Shown here piece by piece: positions 1 to 5,251 of a stretch of 16,250 nt of DNA (position 1 is the first letter of the stretch; every line of letters begins with the position of its first letter). The notes under the pieces are model-generated. The model saw only the letters and a program-made list of their open reading frames with translations, was not told the DNA's origin and searched no databases. Both the position numbers and the translations under genes were made by a program. The DNA is taken from the NCBI GenBank assembly GCA_003022685.1, contig PXSV01000085.1:1-16250 (forward strand), given 5' to 3'. Source of the stretch: Halobacteriales archaeon SW_9_67_24 (lineage in GTDB: Archaea; Halobacteriota; Halobacteria; Halobacteriales; Halococcaceae).

Positions 1-22
1 CCATTGCCGACCACGCCAAGGT

Positions 23-817
23 ATGGACGTTTTCGAGACGAACACGCCGATCGTCGGCATGCTCCACCTGCCGCCGCTGCCTGGCGCGCCGGATTTCACG
101 GGGAATCGAAGCGCGATCCGCGAGCGAGTACGGCGGGACGCTGTGGTGCTCGAAGCCGGCGGCGTCGACGGGATCATGCTCGAGAACTTCGGCGACGCTC
201 CCTTCTACCCCGACCGGGTGCCCCGCCACACCGTCGCCGAGATCACGGCGCTCGCCGCGACTCTCCAAGAATGTGTCTCGATTCCGTTCGGCGTGAACGT
301 CCTCAGAAACGACGTGCGGAGCGCGCTGGGGATCGCGGCCGCCACGGACGGGGCGTTCGTCCGGGCGAACGTCCACACCGGGGCACGGGTGACCGACCAG
401 GGACTGATCGAGGGAACGGGCCACGAGACGCTACGGCTCCGCAAGCGACTCGACGCCGATGTCGCCGTCCTCGCCGATCTCGACGTGAAACACTCCGCGC
501 CGCTCGCGGAACGGGCCCTCGAAGAGACCTTCGCGGATCTCGTCGAACGCGGCGGTGCGGACGCCGTCGTCGTGAGCGGGGCAGGAACGGGCGAGAGCGT
601 CGATACCGACCTCCTCGCGCGGGTGCTCGACTGCCGCGACGATCGGGGGCTCGACGTTTCCGTGCTGATCGGGAGCGGGGTCACGCCCGCGAGGGCCCCC
701 GACCTGCTTGAACTCGCCGACGGCGCGATCGTCGGCACGGCGCTAAAGGAGGGAGGTGAAACGACCGCACCCGTCGACGAGGCGGCGGTCGAGCGGCTCG
801 TCGGGGCGGTTCCTTAG
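23..817 (+). CDS. BtpA/SgcQ-family TIM-barrel protein
   Basis: A 264-residue protein of the BtpA/SgcQ family, named after a cyanobacterial photosystem I accumulation factor and an E. coli sugar-cluster protein. The family is thought to fold as a TIM barrel; its reaction is not firmly known. What is seen: the N-terminal strand and loop GMLHLPPLPGAP (residues 12-23), the segment DGIMLENFGDAPF (49-61), RANVHTGARVTDQG (114-127) and a late glycine-rich stretch, SVLIGSGVTP, typical of a phosphate-binding barrel end. Length matches the family. The start is the first ATG that keeps the conserved N-terminus; no clear ribosome binding site is visible in the 22 bases before it. The gene ends 4 bp inside the convergent PfkB-kinase gene. 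A role linked to sugar or nucleoside metabolism is inference from that neighbour. Confidence 0.85.
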   Translation: MDVFETNTPIVGMLHLPPLPGAPDFTGNRSAIRERVRRDAVVLEAGGVDGIMLENFGDAPFYPDRVPRHTVAEITALAATLQECVSIPFGVNVLRNDVRSALGIAAATDGAFVRANVHTGARVTDQGLIEGTGHETLRLRKRLDADVAVLADLDVKHSAPLAERALEETFADLVERGGADAVVVSGAGTGESVDTDLLARVLDCRDDRGLDVSVLIGSGVTPARAPDLLELADGAIVGTALKEGGETTAPVDEAAVERLVGAVP

Positions 818-1743
818 CGCTCGTCGAGAAACGCCCGAACGTCGGCTTCGGTCGGGAGACGCCCGCGTGCGCCCTCTGCGGTGCAGTTGAGTGCGGCCCC
901 GGCGGCCGCGAAGCGGCCCGCGTCCGCGGCCGCGGCATCGTCGAGCAACCATGCGTGGACCAGGCCCGCGGTGAAGGCGTCGCCCGCGCCCGTCGTGTCC
1001 TCGGCGGCCACCTCGAAGGCAGGAACGTCGATCACCGAATCGTCATCGACCAGGAGTGCCCCCTCGTCGCCGCGGGTCACGGCGGCGTGAGAGACGTCCC
1101 GCTCGGCGAGAGCGTCGGCGGTCGCTTCGGTTCGGCCCCCGAAGTACGAGCGCGCGGCGACCTCGCTCACCACGAACAGATCCGCGACGGCGAGCACCCG
1201 ATCGATGGTTGCGGGCGACGTCCCCCGACCTTCGAGTTCGGCGAGCGGCCCGGCGAGATCGAACGCGAGCAACGAGATTGCGCCGCGTTCGCGGGCCGCC
1301 ACGAGGTCGGCGACGACCGGATCCGGTGCGTAGGCGCTCGTGAACACGGTGCTCGCGCCACCGATGTATTCGAGGTCGGCGTCGTCGAGTCGGAGACTCG
1401 GCACGCTCCGTCCGCCGGCGACGACCATTCGCTCACCGTCGGGGCCGCGGAGGATCAGGGTGTACGAGGACTCCTCGGGCCCGGTGCGGACTCGCGTGCA
1501 GTCGAGTCCCCGTTCTCGGAGGTCGGCCTCGATCTCGTCGGCGGCGTCCGCCCCGAGCCTGGTGATGATCCCGGCGTCGTGGCCGAGCGCGGCGAGTCCC
1601 GAGGCGACGTTCGCGGCGACGCCGCCGACGGCGGTGGTGTGCTCGCGGACGAACGCGCCACCGTCGGGTTCGGGCAGGTTCGAGAGCGTGTAGATCCGAT
1701 CGAGGACCGCACTGCCGACCGTGATCACCTCGGGCGACGGCAT
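814..1743 (-). CDS. PfkB-family carbohydrate/nucleoside kinase
   Basis: A 309-residue ribokinase-like (PfkB) kinase that uses ATP to phosphorylate a sugar or nucleoside. What is seen: the N-terminal substrate-side glycine motif VGGVAANVA (residues 39-47), and the C-terminal PfkB signature DTTGAGDAFTAG (249-260), which forms the anion hole and carries the catalytic base Asp255. Length is normal for the family. The substrate cannot be read from sequence: ribokinase, fructose or KDG kinase and nucleoside kinase all share these motifs. Its 3' end overlaps the convergent BtpA-family gene by 4 bp. Its 5' end faces a divergent small gene across a 103-bp gap containing an 18-bp palindrome, centred about 60 bp upstream of this start and a plausible operator. 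Confidence 0.9.
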   Translation of the reverse strand: MPSPEVITVGSAVLDRIYTLSNLPEPDGGAFVREHTTAVGGVAANVASGLAALGHDAGIITRLGADAADEIEADLRERGLDCTRVRTGPEESSYTLILRGPDGERMVVAGGRSVPSLRLDDADLEYIGGASTVFTSAYAPDPVVADLVAARERGAISLLAFDLAGPLAELEGRGTSPATIDRVLAVADLFVVSEVAARSYFGGRTEATADALAERDVSHAAVTRGDEGALLVDDDSVIDVPAFEVAAEDTTGAGDAFTAGLVHAWLLDDAAAADAGRFAAAGAALNCTAEGARGRLPTEADVRAFLDER

Positions 1744-1793
1744 CGACTCGATCGAGGAGCGTGCGCCCCTTGAACGTGCGGTCCCCGACCGGC

Positions 1794-1811
1794 GTCAGAC
1801 GAACGTCTGAC
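1794..1811. promoter_or_regulatory. 18-bp perfect palindrome, candidate operator
   Basis: GTCAGACGAACGTCTGAC has perfect 8-bp arms (GTCAGACG and CGTCTGAC) around a central AA. It lies in the divergent gap between the PfkB-kinase start (1743, minus strand) and the small winged-helix-like gene (start 1847). The symmetry and placement fit a dimeric repressor site; no T-run follows on either side, so a terminator is less likely. That it regulates either gene is inference. Confidence 0.5.
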
Positions 1812-1846
1812 TGGGAGTTTTGTTGTAGCCCGTGGATCGGGAGATA

Positions 1847-2149
1847 ATGGCCAGCTCCGCCGTCGGCTCGACGAACACGAGGACGTTCGTGGAAAACCTC
1901 TCCTACGAGCACTCGCCGCTCGAGAAGACCCGGGCCCGCGACGACGCCGTGCTCGCGGCGTACAAGTACCTCATCACCCACCGGACCGCCTCGCGGCTGA
2001 GCCTCGTGGCGAACGTCCACCCGCAGCGCGACGCGGGGCTCGAACCGGCGGCGTGGTACGAGGACCTCGTCGCGCCGCTGTTGAGCGAACTGCCTGGCGT
2101 CTCGTCGCCCGGGCCCGGCACCGCGACGTGGCGGTACGCGCCGGAGTGA
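1847..2149 (+). CDS. small haloarchaeal winged-helix-like protein
   Basis: A protein of about 100 residues with no enzyme motif. The middle and C-terminal part (DDAVLAAYKYLITHRTAS, then WYEDLVAPLLSELPGV, then a closing ATWRY) has the spacing of a small domain common in haloarchaeal and haloviral hypothetical proteins. There a helix, a short turn and a second helix are followed by a tryptophan-rich segment and a final W-x-Y/F strand, resembling a winged helix. DNA binding is inferred from that resemblance, not shown. I chose ATG 1847 because GGGAG lies just before it; an in-frame GTG at 1832 would add five residues. The gene is divergent from the PfkB kinase, with a perfect palindrome 36 bp upstream. 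The DNA after its stop is the scrap of an unrelated transporter, so its own downstream context has been rearranged. Confidence 0.6.
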   Translation: MASSAVGSTNTRTFVENLSYEHSPLEKTRARDDAVLAAYKYLITHRTASRLSLVANVHPQRDAGLEPAAWYEDLVAPLLSELPGVSSPGPGTATWRYAPE

Positions 2150-2190
2150 CCACCGGACGCCGTGGAGCGCTGCGAGTCATATCGGCGAAC

Positions 2191-2415
2191 GTGCTGCACG
2201 GGGAGCGTTTCTTCGGAGTGTACCATCGCGCGACCGGCAACGGCTTTGCTGGCGGCGTCGGGAAAATCGCGGCCGTCATCGGTCCGATCCTCGCGGGCGC
2301 GCTGGTCGGGATCGGGTATCTCGCCGCGCTCGTCCCGCTCGTGATCGCGTTCGCGGCCGGCGGGATCGTGGTCCTGGCGTTCGGCCGCGAGACGAAGGGC
2401 GAACCGCTCACGTAG
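2191..2415 (+). pseudogene. C-terminal remnant of an MFS (sugar-porter-like) transporter
   Basis: About 70 codons read as the end of a major facilitator superfamily protein: RATGNGFAGGVGKIAAVIGP, then two membrane-spanning stretches (ILAGALVGIGYLAAL and VPLVIAFAAGGIVVLAF), then the closing GRETKGE. The R-A-T-G-x-G and final G-x-E-T-K-G motifs are typical of the last third of sugar-porter-type MFS proteins. Everything upstream that would supply the first ten helices is missing: the same frame there runs through the preceding small gene. No start codon can be defended, so the left boundary is approximate. It differs from the other broken MFS gene at 3713-5095 and is a separate loss. Confidence 0.7.
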
Positions 2416-2482
2416 AAGCGGACGCCGTCGCCGACACGCAGTCGGCCCACCCCTCGACAGCGTGCCGGCTATCACACTGTCG

Positions 2483-2561
2483 TAGGGATCGTTGTGAATC
2501 GTTTCGGTCTACCGCCGACACGGGGTCGGCGGCTACCGGGAAGCAGTCACAACAATCCCTG
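2483..2561. mobile_element. MITE-like palindromic element, copy A
   Basis: A 79-bp nested inverted repeat. The outer arms are AGGGATCGTTGTGA on the left and TCACAACAATCCCT on the right (13 of 14 paired). The inner hairpin is CCGCCGA, loop CACGGGG, then TCGGCGG. It shares size, the TAGGG start and the ACGGGGTCGGCG core with copies B (4529-4608) and C (5096-5174). The right end reads CCCTG rather than CCCTA, and no target-site duplication is left (TCG before, AAC after), so this looks like the oldest of the three copies. It sits in non-coding DNA between the MFS scrap and tatA. Confidence 0.7.
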
Positions 2562-2650
2562 AACTCACACCGCGCCTCACGTTTCAGCCCTATCCGAACA
2601 CCACCACACTACCCACACGACGGGCTCAAACCCTTCCTCCCCGAGCAAAA

Positions 2651-2660
2651 AGCCTATAAC
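2651..2660 (+). promoter_or_regulatory. TATA-like box of tatA
   Basis: AGCCTATAAC preceded by an A-run (GCAAAAAG, BRE-like) lies with its centre about 30 nt before the tatA ATG at 2686. That spacing gives a transcript starting at or very close to the start codon, the usual leaderless arrangement of haloarchaea. Confidence 0.6.
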
Positions 2661-2685
2661 TCGTACATCGTAAGTTACGGGCACG

Positions 2686-3003
2686 ATGCTCGGAGCCATA
2701 CTCCAGATACCAGGCGTTCCCGGCGGGCCGGAGGTGTTGATCGTCCTCGTGATCATCGTCTTCCTGTTCGGGGCAAACAAAATCCCCGAACTCGCCGGCG
2801 CGCTCGGCGAAGCCCGCGGCGAGTTCGAGCAGGGACGGTCGGAAGTCGAGAGCGAACTCGAAGAGATGCAGGACGTCGCCCAGGGCAACACCGATCCGAC
2901 GGGGGGAACGAACACGGCGAACGAGGCCTCCTCGGAGAGCGGCACCGTCGATCACAACCCGCCCGAGGTCAACGAGAAGAACACCGAAGTCGAGAGCAAC
3001 TAA
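2686..3003 (+). CDS. tatA: Sec-independent protein translocase TatA/TatE subunit
   Basis: A 105-residue TatA-type protein, the pore-forming or membrane-weakening subunit of the twin-arginine pathway, which exports folded proteins and is the main export route in haloarchaea. What is seen: a short N-terminus, one membrane helix (about residues 16-31, EVLIVLVIIVFLFGA), the diagnostic FGANKIPEL hinge (28-36), an amphipathic helix (ELAGALGEARGEFEQG, 35-50), then an acidic, unstructured tail. Length is usual for haloarchaeal TatA. It stands alone with its own promoter; no tatC is in the window. The lipoprotein encoded at 11351 carries a twin-arginine signal and would be a client. It is intact although flanked by decayed DNA on both sides, as expected for a needed gene. 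Confidence 0.92.
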   Translation: MLGAILQIPGVPGGPEVLIVLVIIVFLFGANKIPELAGALGEARGEFEQGRSEVESELEEMQDVAQGNTDPTGGTNTANEASSESGTVDHNPPEVNEKNTEVESN

Positions 3004-3041
3004 CCACAACGGCTTTTCGGCCCCGCCGCTTCGCCCCGCCG

Positions 3042-3114
3042 GGGCGTGTGGCCTAGCGGAGAGGGCGAGAGGTTCCTAACCTCTCGATCGCGGGTTCGAA
3101 TCCCGCCACGCCCG
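3042..3114 (+). tRNA. tRNA-Arg(CCU)
   Basis: A complete cloverleaf of 73 nt without encoded CCA. The acceptor stem is GGGCGTG with CACGCCC (3107-3113) and discriminator G3114. The anticodon stem is AGAGG (3068-3072) with CCTCT (3080-3084), the loop TTCCTAA, and the anticodon CCT at 3075-3077, reading AGG. The T arm is GCGGG, TTCGAAT, CCCGC. No intron. There is no T-rich stop directly after it; the nearest T-run follows the duplicated 3' end at 3230. The 3' half is repeated at 3208-3230. Confidence 0.95.
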
Positions 3115-3207
3115 CTGTCGTGTTGCGAACGGACGTGAGCAACCGATAGCGTACCGTGCGGAATTCGAAGCAGGGAGTGAAGCGAGCGCCAGCGAGCGGA
3201 ACGACCG

Positions 3208-3230
3208 GGGTTCGAATCCCGCCACGCCCG
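3208..3230 (+). repeat. 23-bp duplicate of the tRNA-Arg 3' end (att-like)
   Basis: Identical to 3092-3114, the T arm and acceptor 3' strand of tRNA-Arg(CCU), ending in CACGCCCG. The identity stops abruptly at base 3207, and no D arm, anticodon arm or 5' acceptor strand precedes it. Such 3'-end duplications arise when a tyrosine integrase inserts an element into a tRNA gene. Here only 93 bp remain between the copies and no integrase is visible, so at most this is a scar. Confidence 0.7.
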
Positions 3231-3234
3231 AACC

Positions 3235-3239
3235 TTTTT
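3235..3239 (+). terminator. T-run after the tRNA-like duplicate
   Basis: TTTTT follows the duplicated tRNA 3' end by 4 nt, the position expected for an archaeal tRNA terminator. The functional tRNA at 3042-3114 has none directly after it, which suggests this was the original terminator before the 3' end was duplicated. Confidence 0.4.
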
Positions 3240-3712
3240 ACTTCGGGGCATCGCGCTCGCTTCGCTCACGCTCAACCCCTCCTAAAAACGTTCACGAAAA
3301 ACCCCCGCTCGCTCGGCCTACGGCCTCGCTCACGGTAAACCGCCCTCGCTCCGCTCACGGGTCGCGTTGCTCCCGGTTCGCCTGGCGGCCCTCGCTGCGT
3401 CTGCTCACGGGCTGAAGGCCCGTTCGCACGGCCAGCGAGACGGCTCGCCGTCTCGCTCGGTTCGCGCCGCCCATCGCTCGCGCGGACGCTGTGCTCCCCG
3501 CAACCGCTCCGCACAGCACCGTTCGAGCCCTCGGCGTGCGCTCACTTCGTTCGCTACTCGCTTCGCTCGCACGCCTCGCCCTCGATCCACCAGGCCCACC
3601 ACCGCACCGTACCGCACCGCTACCGTCCCGCCACCACAGCCGCACGGCACCCGCTCACGCGGCCGTTCCATGGTCCAGGAGGGCGTTCCAAAAACCTCCG
3701 AGCATCCCCGGA
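3240..3712. repeat. low-complexity spacer of short palindromic CGCTCGCTTCGCTC-type repeats
   Basis: About 470 bases with no credible gene. The DNA is built from variants of CGCTCGCTTCGCTCACG, CTCGCTCCGCTCACGG and CGGCCTACGGCC: short, overlapping, partly self-complementary units on the pyrimidine-rich strand. Such units are common between genes in haloarchaea. Long open frames cross it on both strands only because the repeats contain no stop codons; the translations are Arg/Ser/Ala-rich. The same unit (GAAGCGAGCGCCAGCGAGCG) starts inside the tRNA duplication interval near 3180. Confidence 0.55.
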
Positions 3713-5095
3713 ATGACCGATTTTTCAGTCTCCATCGCCGATTTCGTGGCAGTGTCGGCAAGCAGTGGCGGCTCGCTGGGCCTCTTCAGAAATCGGGAGT
3801 TCCTCGCGCTCGCCAGCACCGCGTTCGCGCGCTCGCAGGCGTACTCCACCATCCTGATCGCGCTCGCACTATACGCCGACCAGTTCGGGACCACCGGGAC
3901 CGTGGGGGACTCTTCGGTACGGCGTTCGCTTTCGTCCAACTACTGATGGACCTCCCGCTCGGACGGCTGATCGACACCCACAACGCGAAGCGCTTCCTGC
4001 TTCTCGGTCTCGTCCTCAACGTCCTCACGTTCGTCGGCTTCTCGCTGGTCGGCGACGTCACCGGGTCATCTTCATGCGCGTGCTCCAGGGCTTCGGCGCG
4101 AGCATCCTCTGGATCACCGGTTCGGCGGTCGTCGGCGAACTCAGCCCCGGCGAGGAACGCGGGAAGTGACTCGGGACCTACAACCGGGTGAGCGCGTTTT
4201 CGAGCCTCGCCGGCGACCTCGTCGGCGGGATCTTGCTGTTCGCCTACGGGTTCACACTGACCTACGCCGTCCTGAGCGTCGTCACGATCGCCGCGACGAT
4301 CTCGGTGTTTCTCTTCCTCCGGGACAACCCCGGCGGACGGAGCGATCCCGAGGAGGCAACCGGCGTCGAGACCCTCCGCCGGCTGCTCGATCGGGCGGTC
4401 GGGCTCAGCTTCGGGAAGACGGCGGTGATCATCTTCCTCCCGATCTACGCCCGGACCGAGTTCGGGATGAACCCTTTCCTCGTCGGGATCGTGCTCGCGG
4501 GCGGGAAACTCACCAAGTCGCTGCTTCATAGGGTCGGTTGGAAGTCCTTCCGGGATCGGCCGCACGCCATCGTGCGGTCGCACCGGTAAACGCTTCCAAC
4601 CGCCCCTATCAGGGGGTAGTCGGCAGCTACACCGACCGGGTGGGCCACAAACACCACTTCGTGATCGCGGGTGCGCTGGTCTACGCGCTCGGCGCGGCGC
4701 TCATCCCACTCGCCGAATTCGCGGAGGGGGTCTTCCCCGCGCTCTCGACGGCTGCTTTCGGCGGGATCGCGCTTCCACCCGCCTTCTTCGTACTGTTCGC
4801 CGCGTTCGCGGTCGTCGGTGTCGTCGACAGCCTCCGGCTTCCCGCGAGCATGGCGCTGTTCGTCGAGGAGGGCGAGTACTTCGACGCGGTCGCGGCGAGC
4901 CTTTCGCTGCGCTCGATCGGATGGAAGGTCGGCCAGGTCGCCGGTCCCTTCACCGTGGGCGCGATCTGGGACGCGACCAGCGTGTTCGTCGCCTTCCTGA
5001 CTGCTGCCGGGTTCATCGTGATCGCCACGGGCGTCTTCGCCGCGTTCTACAGCCTCGACCCTGCCCCCGGCGCGACGCCTGCGCCCGGCGACTGA
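3713..5095 (+). pseudogene. MFS transporter, disrupted by two frameshifts, a nonsense codon and a MITE-like insertion
   Basis: The pieces join into one 12-helix major facilitator protein of about 430 residues. It starts MTDFSVSIADFVAVS and contains the MFS loop motif DLPLGRLIDTHNAKR between helices 2 and 3, RVLQGFGASILWITG, LGTYNRVSAFSSLAGD and GSYTDRVGHKHHF. Four lesions are visible. (1) One G is missing from the G-run at 3904-3908 (GTG GGG GAC instead of GTG GGG GGA). (2) One base, probably G, is missing near 4064 (between VTG and VIFMRVLQG). (3) TGA at 4167-4169 stands where GERGKWLGTYNR would have Trp (TGG to TGA). (4) A MITE-like element sits at 4529-4608. Removing that element with one TCA copy restores KSLLQGVVGSYTDRVG. 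The segment LLDRAVGLSFGKT may also have lost about a dozen codons. The substrate is unknown. Confidence 0.9.
4529..4608. mobile_element. MITE-like palindromic element, copy B, inserted in the MFS gene
   Basis: An 80-bp nested inverted repeat. The terminal arms are TAGGGTCGGTTGGAAG on the left and CTTCCAACCGCCCCTA on the right (15 of 16 paired). The inner hairpin is CCGCACG, CCAT, CGTGCGG. It is flanked by a TCA duplication at 4526-4528 and 4609-4611. Deleting 83 bp (element plus one TCA) rejoins codons CTG CTT CAG GGG GTA and restores the transporter frame, which fixes both ends of the element and the 3-bp duplication. There is no coding capacity, so it would need a transposase from elsewhere. 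It shares AGTCCTTCC and CACCGGTAAACG with copy C in the same orientation. Confidence 0.88.
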
Positions 5096-5174
5096 TAGGG
5101 TTGGTTGTGAGTCCTTCCTGTATTTCGCCGATACGGGGTCGGCGAACACCGGTAAACGGTTGCAACCGACCCTA
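5096..5174. mobile_element. MITE-like palindromic element, copy C
   Basis: A 79-bp nested inverted repeat. The terminal arms are TAGGGTTGGTTG and CAACCGACCCTA (11 of 12 paired). The inner hairpin is TCGCCGA, TACGGGG, TCGGCGA. It is flanked by a TGA duplication at 5093-5095 and 5175-5177. The left TGA is the stop codon of the MFS pseudogene, so the insertion did not change its reading frame. Its right end lies 77 bp before the start of the ABC-exporter ATPase, just upstream of that gene's TATA-like box. Confidence 0.85.
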
Positions 5175-5221
5175 TGAGCCACCGGCCACCCCCGATGGGA
5201 TCGCGGGCCGAAGCCAACACG

Positions 5222-5228
5222 CTTAATC
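5222..5228 (+). promoter_or_regulatory. TATA-like box of the ABC-2 exporter operon
   Basis: CTTAATC is the only A/T-rich run in the 77 bp between MITE copy C and the gene. Its centre is 27 nt before the GTG at 5252, the right distance for a leaderless haloarchaeal transcript. This supports the GTG start over the in-frame ATG at 5174. Confidence 0.55.
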
Positions 5229-5251
5229 GGTCTCCGCCCCACTCTCCGGTA

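Noticed and set aside
3115..3230. A second complete tRNA gene after tRNA-Arg
   Set aside because: Only the T arm and 3' acceptor strand are present; no matching 5' acceptor strand, D arm or anticodon arm can be found upstream.
4526..4611. A TA dinucleotide target duplication (Tc1/mariner-like) for the MITE-like elements
   Set aside because: Removing element B on that assumption leaves CTTCATATCAGG and does not restore the MFS frame; the 3-bp TCA model restores it exactly.
2483..5174. A CRISPR array
   Set aside because: The three repeats are 79-80 bp, far apart and irregularly spaced, and carry target duplications; no short regular repeats with unique spacers or cas genes are present.
5174..5251. 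ATG at 5174 as the start of the ABC-exporter ATPase
   Set aside because: This ATG is made by the last base of MITE copy C and its TGA duplication. The extra 26 residues are unlike the family, and a TATA-like box lies inside this stretch before GTG 5252.
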